The notes under the pieces were generated by a model, which worked only from the letters and a program-made list of their open reading frames with translations, was not told the DNA's origin and ran no database searches. A stretch of 64,000 nucleotides of DNA from Ancylomarina sp. DW003 (GTDB lineage Bacteria > Bacteroidota > Bacteroidia > Bacteroidales > Marinifilaceae), in assembly GCF_029029505.1 (NCBI RefSeq), contig NZ_JAKJSD010000003.1, positions 248,001 to 312,000 on the forward strand, written 5' to 3'. A program made the position numbers and the translations under genes. The stretch's first letter is position 1, and the number at the start of each line of letters is the position of its first letter. Shown here piece by piece: positions 18,602-26,463 of the stretch.

Positions 18602-18622
18602 AAAATAACGTTACGTTATTTT
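18602..18622. repeat. Perfect inverted repeat upstream of sdaA
   Basis: Nine-base arms (AAAATAACG and CGTTATTTT) flank a three-base centre. It sits about 60 bases upstream of the sdaA -7 element and 28 bases beyond the terminator of the RNA-like unit. It may be an operator or a weak back-up terminator. Confidence 0.45.
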
Positions 18623-18649
18623 TTAAATCAAAAAAATAATCTGAGCAAT

Positions 18650-18687
18650 AAAAAAACGAATACCAGCCTAGGCCGATACTCGTTTTT
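18650..18687 (-). terminator. Intrinsic terminator of the candidate ncRNA
   Basis: Read on the minus strand, ACGAGTATCGGCC pairs with GGCTGGTATTCGT, including three G-U pairs, followed by seven U. On the plus strand the same G-U positions become C-A mismatches. Confidence 0.8.
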
Positions 18688-18799
18688 AGTTTTCAGATAT
18701 CTATCCACTGTTTTATATTGTCTTCCAGCCAGGAATGCCATTGGATCGAGATTATAGAATAACTCACACCCCGATAAGAAGAAAAATAAAACCAGCCAA
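18650..18799 (-). ncRNA. Candidate small noncoding RNA
   Basis: An independent transcription unit of about 150 bases in the 400-base gap between the SnoaL lipoprotein gene and sdaA. It starts just after an exact minus-strand -7 element (TAACTTTG, 18812-18805) and ends in a strong hairpin with a U run. The hairpin pairs fully only when read on the minus strand, through G-U pairs, which fixes the direction. Internal helices can be drawn: a GAGTTAT/ATAA-CTC hairpin near 18740-18757 and a TTCC/GGAA hairpin near 18724-18736. The frame open through the region begins at a TTG inside the promoter and runs through the terminator, so it is probably not coding. I cannot name the RNA; 6S RNA is one option given size and solitary position. 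Confidence 0.5.
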
Positions 18800-18804
18800 C
18801 GCTG

Positions 18805-18812
18805 CAAAGTTA
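18805..18812 (-). promoter_or_regulatory. Bacteroidota -7 element of the candidate ncRNA
   Basis: TAACTTTG on the minus strand matches TAnnTTTG exactly and lies about 150 bases upstream of a terminator with no gene between. A TTTCG about 20 bases upstream could serve as a weak -33 element. Confidence 0.5.
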
Positions 18813-18908
18813 GCAAAAAGATGCATCTGCGAAAGGAGCAGAGCTATAATATGTCTAATCATTTATAAGGTTAGAAAAGGACAATCCTCGTTGAGAGTTA
18901 TCTGAATA

Positions 18909-19757
18909 TTAGAAATTAAACTTCCCATTATTATTTTTAGCTTCTGACTCCGGAATTAACTTCTCTATAGTGTCCCAATGCTCAACAACTCTACCGTTTT
19001 CAATTCTGAAAATATCATAGAATGCCACCTTTTCTTTTAAAAAGATTCCTTCAGATACCGATAAAACAAAGTTTCCTTCACCTAAGATAATATGATTCTT
19101 TTCATAAATCATTGGCATACCAGCCTCTGCAAGTGCAGCTAAGGCTTCACCCAATCCTGCTAATCCATCTTTTACCCCGGGGTTATGCTGATCATATTGC
19201 TCTGTTGAAATATAATCAGTGATTTTATCTGGGTTGGCTCCCAGAAAAATATCATTGATTAGCTTGGTTACTAAAATTTTATTTTCTTCTGTTTTATCAA
19301 GGTCTTTAATTTCTACGGGACCATCAATTTGACTTCGTCCAGATGCAGTTTCAGTAACTTTCTCTTGTAAATTATCCCAATGTTCAACAATCAATCCATC
19401 CTCAAATCTAAAAATATCGATTCCAATTTTTGGACCGAAGAAGTTATAATCGGTATGTGCAATAACGAAGTTGCCATCACCAAATACACGTAGGGTATTT
19501 ACTTTTGCACTTCCTTTAGGGAGCTGTTGCAATAAAGCGCCAAAGCCAGCTAAGCCATCTCCAACCGCTTGATTGTGCTGGATATACTTATTAGGATTGA
19601 TATAGCCTATAGGTTCTGTTGCTCCTGTTTCAATACTTTTTAATAGTGCTACGACTTTGCCTTTGTTCGATAATTTCATTTTAATCTCATTATTATCAGC
19701 CTCACACGAAATAAATGAAGCCATTGTTAATACTGTAATGATAAATAATTTTCGCAT
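18909..19757 (-). CDS. Lipoprotein with two SnoaL-like domains
   Basis: A lipoprotein (lipobox FISC, Cys18) containing a duplicated SnoaL/NTF2-like domain. The first copy (about residues 30-135) shows YIQHNQAVGDGLAGFGALL and ends FRFEDGLIVEHWDNLQE; the second (about 160-270) shows YDQHNPGVKDGLAGLGEAL and ends FRIENGRVVEHWDTIEK. The repeated HN..DGLAG and G.IVEHWD motifs are typical of SnoaL-like polyketide cyclase relatives, where they line a small-molecule pocket. A surface-anchored double domain suggests ligand binding rather than the known cyclase reaction; this is inference. The AraC gene lies upstream on the same strand. Confidence 0.82.
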   Translation of the reverse strand: MRKLFIITVLTMASFISCEADNNEIKMKLSNKGKVVALLKSIETGATEPIGYINPNKYIQHNQAVGDGLAGFGALLQQLPKGSAKVNTLRVFGDGNFVIAHTDYNFFGPKIGIDIFRFEDGLIVEHWDNLQEKVTETASGRSQIDGPVEIKDLDKTEENKILVTKLINDIFLGANPDKITDYISTEQYDQHNPGVKDGLAGLGEALAALAEAGMPMIYEKNHIILGEGNFVLSVSEGIFLKEKVAFYDIFRIENGRVVEHWDTIEKLIPESEAKNNNGKFNF

Positions 19758-19862
19758 TGTTTTAGTTTTAATTACAATGCAAAGATGAGACGAAAAGGAA
19801 GGCTCATAAAGGTAATAATACGCCCTTATATGATACTTTTACTCCTCAATGGAAATATGGGA

Positions 19863-20726
19863 TTAAAATTGTTGCCTAAATTCGGAAGGTGTATAATTTG
19901 TGTTTTTTTTGAAGTATTTAATAAAGTTAGTAGGTTCATCATATCCCAGATTATAGGCAATTTCTTTTATATTTTGATTGCTATGTGCTAAGAGGCGTTT
20001 GGCTTCTAAAAGAATACGTTCGTTAATAATAGTTTTGGGTGTTTTTTCTAATAGTGCTGTGCATGCCTTGTGCAATTGTTTTTCTGAAATATTTAGTTTT
20101 GCTGCATATTTGCTAACTGTTTTTTCTTTTCTAAAATTTTCTTCCAAAAGATCCTTAAATAAAACAAGATAATCCAAATTAGAGCTTGATTCTAGTTCTT
20201 CAAAACCTTGTTTTTTTATATCCCTTTCTGCTTGCAATAGGAAAATATGCAGCATGTTATGGAGGATAGGCAGTTGAGCTTTATCGTTGTCTCGATTGTA
20301 CTCTGTTTCCATTGCATTAAGAAATATTTTTAAATCAGAATGATCTTTGTTGACTTTAATTTTAGCCGTATCATATAAATCACTATATAACATATTAGAA
20401 TGCAAATATTGAATGTCAGCTTTATTTTTACTAAAAAAACTGTCTGTAAATAGGATGGACTTACCGTGATAACGTCCATTTTTATCATACATGTTCACGC
20501 TATTCTGCGGGATGAAAATAATAGTATTGTCCTCAATTTTTATAGGGTCAAAATCGACAAAATGTGTTCCTTCACCTTTTTCTATCCACAACACATGATA
20601 AAATTGTGCTCTGTGCGGAATTGTCATCATATCTTTTTTAGATTCCAGAATAGTAGACAGGTCAATTATTTCAAATTCTAATTTTAAGCCATTCTTGAAA
20701 GGAACCTTTTTTATTATCTCGTTCAT
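19863..20726 (-). CDS. AraC-family transcriptional regulator
   Basis: A 287-residue regulator with an N-terminal cupin-like sensor domain (HVLWIEKGEGTHFVDFDPIKIEDNTIIFI region, residues about 45-80; quoted in part) and a C-terminal pair of helix-turn-helix motifs: SKYAAKLNISEKQLHKAC and NIKEIAYNLGYDEPTNFIKYF, ending TNYTPSEFRQQF, the standard AraC signature. The HxlR gene is 25 bases upstream on the same strand, so the two regulators may be co-transcribed; the SnoaL lipoprotein follows 105 bases downstream and is a likely target. Confidence 0.9.
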   Translation of the reverse strand: MNEIIKKVPFKNGLKLEFEIIDLSTILESKKDMMTIPHRAQFYHVLWIEKGEGTHFVDFDPIKIEDNTIIFIPQNSVNMYDKNGRYHGKSILFTDSFFSKNKADIQYLHSNMLYSDLYDTAKIKVNKDHSDLKIFLNAMETEYNRDNDKAQLPILHNMLHIFLLQAERDIKKQGFEELESSSNLDYLVLFKDLLEENFRKEKTVSKYAAKLNISEKQLHKACTALLEKTPKTIINERILLEAKRLLAHSNQNIKEIAYNLGYDEPTNFIKYFKKNTNYTPSEFRQQF

Positions 20727-20751
20727 AAGGACAGATTAGACATTAGTATTA

Positions 20752-21096
20752 TTAAGAATTAGATTTTTCTATTTCCATTTTTCCTCTGGCCCATGCGCCC
20801 AAATGTTCAATGAAAGGGATGAGTTCTTTGCCAGTTTCAGTTAATGAATATTCCACTTTGGGAGGTACGACAGCGTAAACTTTTCGGCTGATTAAATTAT
20901 CTTCTTCTAGTTCTCGTAAGGTTTGAGTCAGCATTTTAGAAGTAATATTTTGGATCAATCTTTTAAGCTCTCCGTATCTTAAAACATTATTTTCACCATG
21001 AATGTACCATAGGATACGCCCTTTGTGTTTTCCTCCTATTCTTCTGAATGCATAATCAAGTGCACAAATAGGCGGATCTAATTTATTTTCGCTCAT
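20752..21096 (-). CDS. HxlR-family transcriptional regulator
   Basis: A 114-residue winged-helix regulator. Family landmarks: Cys11 in PPICALDY (the redox or electrophile-sensing position in several family members), IGGKHKGRILWYI, ITSKMLTQTLRELEEDNLI (recognition region), VPPKVEYSLTETGKEL and the terminal ..LGAWARGKM. HxlR proteins often control oxidoreductases responding to aldehydes, quinones or other electrophiles. It is divergent from a nitroreductase gene with 224 bases between, the typical target arrangement. Confidence 0.92.
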   Translation of the reverse strand: MSENKLDPPICALDYAFRRIGGKHKGRILWYIHGENNVLRYGELKRLIQNITSKMLTQTLRELEEDNLISRKVYAVVPPKVEYSLTETGKELIPFIEHLGAWARGKMEIEKSNS

Positions 21097-21151
21097 ATCA
21101 CAATTTGTATTAAATGTAAGTTTCTTAAAATCAGCATTAGTATCTTAATGG

Positions 21152-21177
21152 GTACTATATATGTAAAAAGTATGTAC
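21152..21177. promoter_or_regulatory. Candidate HxlR operator
   Basis: The HxlR-nitroreductase gap holds GTAC...GTAC repeats (21152-21155 and 21174-21177) enclosing TACT and AGTA half-sites, which abut the TTG at 21178 of the nitroreductase promoter. HxlR-family sites are often TACT/AGTA dyads. A bound regulator here would block polymerase. Confidence 0.4.
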
Positions 21178-21208
21178 TTGTTACAAAGGTATATATAAAA
21201 TATATTTG
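21178..21208 (+). promoter_or_regulatory. Promoter of the nitroreductase gene
   Basis: TTG at 21178-21180, a 20-base spacer, and TATATTTG at 21201-21208 match the Bacteroidota -33/-7 consensus in both elements and spacing. Confidence 0.7.
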
Positions 21209-21320
21209 CCCAAACATTTTTAAATAAGTCAGAATAAGACTAATAATATTTACTTGTGAGTTTAGGAAGTTTAAAAGATGTTAGATCCGATAATTTTAAA
21301 TTCAAATAAATTAGATAGTT

Positions 21321-21989
21321 ATGCAGAATAAGAAAGAAGAAATTTTAAAAGCACATGCATACAGACGTGCAATTAAAGAGTTTGAAGTAGATCAGAAAAT
21401 TTCCGAAGAGGATTTTAATTTTATCCTTGAGGTTGGAAGACGTTCTCCTAGTTCTTTTGGATGGGAACCATGGAAGTTTATTGTAATTCAAAACATGGAG
21501 TTACGCGAGAAATTAATGGAGCCAAGTTGGGGAGCACAAAAGCAATTGCCATCAGCTAGCCACTTTGTGATACTGTTGGCCAGAAAAGGTGACGAAATGC
21601 GTGTAGGATCAGATTATTTAAGTTACAAATCTAAAGAAGTAGATAAGTTGCCCGCTGATATTGAGGAAATGAAGCTAGGTTTTTTTAAAGGATTTATGGA
21701 AAATGAATTTGATTTAACTGATGATCGTAAGATATTTGATTGGGCTTGCAAACAAGTTTATTTACCATTTGCAAATATGATGACCGCAGCAGCACAAATA
21801 GGAATAGATTCTTGTCCTATTGAAGGTTTCGATAGAACAAAAGTTGAAGAAATATTGGCTTTGGAAAGTGTTGTAGATACAAATAAATTTGGAGTAGCTG
21901 CAATGCTTGCATTTGGCTACAAAAAAGAAGATTCACCATTTCCGCAATCTCGTTTTCCAATGGAAGAGGTCGTGGAGTGGGTTAAATAA
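21321..21989 (+). CDS. Nitroreductase-family NAD(P)H oxidoreductase
   Basis: A 222-residue flavoprotein of the nitroreductase fold (FMN, dimeric). The N-terminal HAYRRAIKEFE supplies the phosphate-binding arginines; VGRRSPSSFGWEPWKFIVI is the FMN and substrate region; LPFANMMTAAAQIGIDSCPIEGF and the C-terminal GVAAMLAFGYKKED with SRFPMEEVVEW complete the family pattern seen in NfsB/YfkO-like proteins. The divergent HxlR regulator and the site overlapping the promoter suggest induction by quinones, nitro compounds or other electrophiles (inference). Confidence 0.9.
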   Translation: MQNKKEEILKAHAYRRAIKEFEVDQKISEEDFNFILEVGRRSPSSFGWEPWKFIVIQNMELREKLMEPSWGAQKQLPSASHFVILLARKGDEMRVGSDYLSYKSKEVDKLPADIEEMKLGFFKGFMENEFDLTDDRKIFDWACKQVYLPFANMMTAAAQIGIDSCPIEGFDRTKVEEILALESVVDTNKFGVAAMLAFGYKKEDSPFPQSRFPMEEVVEWVK

Positions 21990-22020
21990 AGTAGAATTAA
22001 CTTCTTATTTGTAAAGAATA

Positions 22021-22054
22021 AAGCCGAATCTGAAGGGATTTTCAGATTCGGCTT
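22021..22054. terminator. Bidirectional terminator, nitroreductase / tricorn protease
   Basis: A perfect 14-pair stem (22021-22034 with 22041-22054) lies between two convergent genes. Confidence 0.88.
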
Positions 22055-22075
22055 TGTTAGATGTTTCTGCTTAAA

Positions 22076-25000
22076 TTAATTTTTAAGTGCAGGTGTAGAG
22101 AATGGAGGAGGTGTAATCTTTTTCTTTTCTTTTGGAAGACGAGAAAGCGCTTCTTTAATTGCGCGCTGTAATTGTGGGTCAATACCTTTGTTCAAGGATT
22201 TTGCATCCTGACGAACTTCAATAGTAGGTGAGATTCCTTTGTTCTCACCAACCCATTCATTCTTGTTAGGATCAAAAACAGCGTTGTCAGGAGCTGTAAG
22301 AGCACCACCATCAACTAAGCGATAATGTACCGATGATTTTACCAAACCACCCCATGTACGAGCACCTACGACAGGTCCAATTTTCTGATGTTTGAAAACC
22401 CAAGGGAAGAAATCACCTCCTGAACCTGCAAGCTCATTAATTATCATGACCTTTGGTCCAACTATTCCAGCTGGTAGTCGAATTGGATCTCCATTTGGCA
22501 CTTCATTGGTTAAGCATGCTCTTGTTTCACGTTTCATCAGGTCAACCATATAGTCGTCTAAAAGTCCACCACCGTTGAAACGCTCATCAATAACAGCTCC
22601 TTCTTTATCCTGTTGAGCAAAATAGTAACGATTAAAGGAAACAAAACCATTACTTGAAGTGTTTGGTACCCAAATATAGGCCAAACGTCCACCCGAAAGC
22701 TTATCAACTAGTCGACGATTGTCTTCAACCCAAGCTCTTTGGCGAAGAGCGCTTTCACTACGAATAGGTTTTACCGTAATTTTCCAGGCCCCTTTAAAAT
22801 CAGATTTGTTATTGATATGCAGAACAGTTTGCTGACCTAATGTGCCATCTAAGGCCATATACGGATCTTGCTTATTGCTTATTTCTTTACCATTAACACC
22901 TACAATATAATTACCTTCTTCAACTTTCATTCCTGGTCGGTCTAAAGGGCTTGATAAGCCAGGATTCCAACTTTCAGAAGTGTAAATACGTTGTATCTTC
23001 CAATGCTTGCCATCGGCTTTTAAATCAGCTCCCAGTAAGCCAACTGATGGTCGATCAGTTTTAGGAAAATCACCACCAAAGACAAAACTATGTCCAACTG
23101 AAAGTTCGCCATTAACCTGATCAAGCACATAATTTAAATCGCTGCGATGCTTAATGTAAGGCACAAGAGGTGTGTAACGTTTATAAACTTCGTTCCAATC
23201 TCTACCGTGCATATTAATGTCATAGAAATAATCACGTTGATAGCGCCATGCTTCTTCAAACATTTGGTTCCATTCAGCCAGTCTATTCAATTGCGTTTTT
23301 AATTTGATTTTAATAGCTTTTGCACTTTTCCCATTAGGGCCTTTGGTTCCTATCACTTTCCAGACAGGTCCCATTTTAGCTAACATTTTATTCCCATCTG
23401 CCGAAATTGATACACCTAGTACTCCTGAAACAAAATCTTTGGCCTTTCTCTCTTTTAATTCAAATTTATGGAGGTTTGAGCTTCTACCTTTGGTGCTGGC
23501 TTCAGCAATAAATACAACACCTTTAGGTCCGGTTAGTAGATAATTGTATTTAGCTTTAGGCATTGGCAAAGGAATAATCCGACGCTCAATACCATCAAAA
23601 TCAATTTTCATTAAGCTATCTACCTTTTCCTTTGATTTTTTAGACTTTGCATCTTTCTTTTTCTCCTTAGATTCCTTTTTATCTTTTTTCTTAGCTACTT
23701 TTTCTTCATCGCTGCGAGGTTCAAAAGGCGAAGCATCTTTTTTATTCAGGTTAAGTATATATGCACCATAATTAGCAGCTTTAGCTCCCATTACCGATGT
23801 ATTCACATATCCCGAGAGCAGAGCTAAGTCAGTACTTGCTAAAAAGTAAAGATGTTTTTCATCAGCATCCCAAGCAGGAGAGAAGGCATCGGCCATTTTA
23901 TCTGTAACTGTTCGGACTCTACTATCAACAGAAGACCAAATACAAATACGACGGAAGTTATTAGCTCCTGACTTTGCGTAAGCCAACCATTTCGAATCTT
24001 TAGACCAGCTTAAGCCCAGGTCGCCACGTTCAAAATTATTACCACCTACATCAATTGTTTTGATTGTTTTTGCTTCTATATCAATTAAGCGAATACGTAC
24101 ATCGTCATCGGTGAAAACGATATATTTTCCATCAGGAGACCATGCTGGTTCCCATGCCATTTTTGATTCACCTATAGATATTGTTTCAGGTTTTGACAAA
24201 CCATCCTGGTTGGCAATCATCAATTGATAACCTTTCCCGTTTACATCAGAAAACCAAGCAATTTTATCACCCTTTGGTGACCAAATAGGGGCACGTTCTG
24301 CAGCTTCTGAATTATTGGTTATATTTCTTGCATCACCATGTTCTACAGGAACTGTGAAAATTTCACCACGAGCGGACATTATAGCTCTTTTTCCTGTAGG
24401 TGATAAAGATGCTGATCTGACACGAGAACTCACATCTTCCCATTTGGTCGAAGCCCATGGGAAATCTCCTCTTAAGTTGAATTCAAGCTGGGTAATTTTT
24501 CCAGAAGCAAGATCGTAAGTGTGCAGATAGCCATCTCTTTCGAAAACTAATTTTTCCTTATTACCTGAAAGTGACTTGATATCAATATCCTTGAATGTTG
24601 TAATTTGCTTTAGATCACTGGTTTTAGTGTTATACATCCAAATATTCATAGCCCAATCTCTATCGGAAAGGAAATAGATATTATTGCCTAACCAAAGAGG
24701 TTGAACATCGGTTGTAGATTCATTAGGGAGCAGTTTCTCGCTGGAATCTTCAAGATTTAAAATGATTAATGGTGTGTTTTGTCCACCACGATAAGCACGC
24801 CATTCCCAATCCCAACGGCGAACTTTATCAATAACAATTTGCTTGCCATTGGCTGCAAAAGAAGCCTTAGTTCCCCATTGTGAATTTAGCATAGTCGAAA
24901 CACCACCTTCTTTCGAAACAGTCCACAAACGATCGAATCGGGAAGGAGCAGTTTCGCGAGTTGAAGCGTACAAAACTTTTTTACCATCAGGAGTCCAGCC

Positions 25001-25348
25001 ACGAGCATTTGATGCAGCAGGATACCATGTTAAGCGTTTTACATCACCTCCCTCTAAAGGAATAGTGTAAACAGCATTAACACCCGCACGGTTAGAAGTA
25101 AATGCAATGGTTTTACCATCTGGAGAAAAGTGAGGATCACTTTCAACGGCTGGTGTGCTGGTTAAACGTAGGGTTTGTTTACTGTTCATATCAGAAACCC
25201 ATAAATCACCGGCATAAGTGTAGGCAATGTGTGTTTTAGATAGTGTTGGCTGTCTCAGTAAGCGCGTTCCTTGCGCATGAGCATAGGCCGTAAGCATAAT
25301 GAAACATACAAGAAACACATATAGTTTCTTTAAATAATTTTTATTCAT
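22076..25348 (-). CDS. Exported tricorn-type protease (S41 family)
   Basis: A 1090-residue protein in the layout of tricorn protease: signal peptide (LTAYAHA then Gln), an N-terminal beta-propeller of PD40/WD40-like repeats (PHFSPDGKTIAFTSNRAG, PAWSPDGKYIVFTDDD and similar), a second propeller region, a PDZ domain near residues 770-850, and a C-terminal S41 domain with Ser976 in ELAGSGGDFFPW. A strongly lysine-rich linker (about residues 543-580) separates the propellers. Tricorn degrades oligopeptides into small peptides; here the site would be the periplasm. A possible promoter is at 25489-25496. Confidence 0.9.
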   Translation of the reverse strand: MNKNYLKKLYVFLVCFIMLTAYAHAQGTRLLRQPTLSKTHIAYTYAGDLWVSDMNSKQTLRLTSTPAVESDPHFSPDGKTIAFTSNRAGVNAVYTIPLEGGDVKRLTWYPAASNARGWTPDGKKVLYASTRETAPSRFDRLWTVSKEGGVSTMLNSQWGTKASFAANGKQIVIDKVRRWDWEWRAYRGGQNTPLIILNLEDSSEKLLPNESTTDVQPLWLGNNIYFLSDRDWAMNIWMYNTKTSDLKQITTFKDIDIKSLSGNKEKLVFERDGYLHTYDLASGKITQLEFNLRGDFPWASTKWEDVSSRVRSASLSPTGKRAIMSARGEIFTVPVEHGDARNITNNSEAAERAPIWSPKGDKIAWFSDVNGKGYQLMIANQDGLSKPETISIGESKMAWEPAWSPDGKYIVFTDDDVRIRLIDIEAKTIKTIDVGGNNFERGDLGLSWSKDSKWLAYAKSGANNFRRICIWSSVDSRVRTVTDKMADAFSPAWDADEKHLYFLASTDLALLSGYVNTSVMGAKAANYGAYILNLNKKDASPFEPRSDEEKVAKKKDKKESKEKKKDAKSKKSKEKVDSLMKIDFDGIERRIIPLPMPKAKYNYLLTGPKGVVFIAEASTKGRSSNLHKFELKERKAKDFVSGVLGVSISADGNKMLAKMGPVWKVIGTKGPNGKSAKAIKIKLKTQLNRLAEWNQMFEEAWRYQRDYFYDINMHGRDWNEVYKRYTPLVPYIKHRSDLNYVLDQVNGELSVGHSFVFGGDFPKTDRPSVGLLGADLKADGKHWKIQRIYTSESWNPGLSSPLDRPGMKVEEGNYIVGVNGKEISNKQDPYMALDGTLGQQTVLHINNKSDFKGAWKITVKPIRSESALRQRAWVEDNRRLVDKLSGGRLAYIWVPNTSSNGFVSFNRYYFAQQDKEGAVIDERFNGGGLLDDYMVDLMKRETRACLTNEVPNGDPIRLPAGIVGPKVMIINELAGSGGDFFPWVFKHQKIGPVVGARTWGGLVKSSVHYRLVDGGALTAPDNAVFDPNKNEWVGENKGISPTIEVRQDAKSLNKGIDPQLQRAIKEALSRLPKEKKKITPPPFSTPALKN

Positions 25349-25656
25349 GAGTTTGTATTTTGGTTTATTATATAATTCTATTCATTGTCAAAATATCTAT
25401 TAGACATAAACTTTGATCAAAAGGTTACATGTTTTTTCTGATACAGCCAAATTTCTAAAAATTAGTTTAAGCTTACCAAACAGAAAACCAAATTTATGAA
25501 AATTAACGAATGAAGACTAATTTGCTGAGATGTAATTGTTTCGGGTATGGCATATTGCAGAAGGTATAAATTTTCGCTCTCATGATGCAGAGTGACATGT
25601 ATATTATGTCTATATTCAATCCTAAATAAAAACGAAACAGATAAAAAGAAATAACA
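25349..25656. other. Divergent intergenic region
   Basis: 308 AT-rich bases between the tricorn gene and the helical protein gene. I see one minus-strand TAnnTTTG (25489-25496) and nothing else convincing; minus-strand frames here run into the next gene and look like chance. Confidence 0.45.
25489..25496 (-). promoter_or_regulatory. Possible -7 element for the tricorn protease gene
   Basis: TAAATTTG on the minus strand matches TAnnTTTG, but it would give a leader of about 130 bases, so the assignment is tentative. Confidence 0.3.
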
Positions 25657-26373
25657 ATGGGAGAACAGATTGTAAACAAATGTAAGGCCAAGGAAGTTCA
25701 AAATATTGCACAGAATATTCTCATGGAGATTAAAAAGAAAGATTGGTCGTCAGATACATTTATTACAATATTAAGCCAAAGAATAGAAGAGGAAAATGAG
25801 ATATTAACTCAGACTATTGGCCAATTGGGAAGGGGAGAGTTTACCGAGGAACTAGCAGCGAAGGATGCTATTTTTGACAGAGATTTTATATGCCTGGAAC
25901 AATTTGTAGAAGCCAACTTATATATGAGAGATAAAGAGGTTGCCGCTAATGCCAAGGAAGTATGGAAGGTATTTGCTGTTAATGATCCAAAACTTTATAT
26001 ACAGAGCTACGAATCTCAGATTTTGTCTTTTAATTCATTAATAAAGGAATTAGATAGTGAAGCAATAAAACCATTATTAAAATCATTGGTTGGTGTATCA
26101 GATTGTCTCGATTTGGTAAAGTCATCGGCAAAAGAATTGGCTGAAACTTACCAAAAAATGAAACAAGTCAGTGATGAGCAAATGGAGCTGATAGCGCCTA
26201 TGGCACAACAAAAATTGTTACGTGAAATTATAAACAATGATCTGTTGCCGTATTTATGTGTGATGGCAAATGTAAATAAAGATGTTTATGGTGGTATAAA
26301 GCATGCTGTTGATGGGTATATTGAAGATTTAAACTTCAAAGTTCGAACCAGAACATCATGTACAAGTAATTAA
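25657..26373 (+). CDS. Helical protein of unknown function, possibly DUF6261-like
   Basis: 238 residues, almost entirely alpha-helical and acidic, without signal peptide or membrane segment. Helical stretches include SQRIEEENEILTQTIGQL, VSDCLDLVKSSAKELAETYQ and DGYIEDLNFKVRTR at the end. The size and helical-bundle pattern recall the Bacteroidota family DUF6261, but I cannot confirm this. It is a single-gene unit, convergent with the DUF3857 pair and sharing their terminator. Confidence 0.65.
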   Translation: MGEQIVNKCKAKEVQNIAQNILMEIKKKDWSSDTFITILSQRIEEENEILTQTIGQLGRGEFTEELAAKDAIFDRDFICLEQFVEANLYMRDKEVAANAKEVWKVFAVNDPKLYIQSYESQILSFNSLIKELDSEAIKPLLKSLVGVSDCLDLVKSSAKELAETYQKMKQVSDEQMELIAPMAQQKLLREIINNDLLPYLCVMANVNKDVYGGIKHAVDGYIEDLNFKVRTRTSCTSN

Positions 26374-26416
26374 AAATAAGTGTCGAAAGCTACTCGATAT
26401 AATTTATCAACATATG

Positions 26417-26449
26417 AAAGCGAGCTTAAATTTTATTTAAGCTCGCTTT
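26417..26449. terminator. Bidirectional terminator, helical protein / DUF3857 pair
   Basis: A perfect 15-pair stem (26417-26431 with 26435-26449), three-base loop, T run on the right. Confidence 0.9.
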
Positions 26450-26463
26450 TTGTATTTCTCAAC

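Noticed and set aside
18509-18700. Riboswitch or attenuator controlling sdaA
   Set aside because: The hairpin at 18650-18687 lies upstream of sdaA's own exact promoter, so it cannot attenuate transcripts starting there.
18628-18816. A 62-codon minus-strand ORF in the sdaA upstream region
   Set aside because: It starts at a TTG inside a promoter element and reads straight through a strong intrinsic terminator; the RNA interpretation explains more.
25462-25701. Minus-strand ORF across the start of the helical protein gene
   Set aside because: No coding signal; overlaps a convincing plus-strand gene start.
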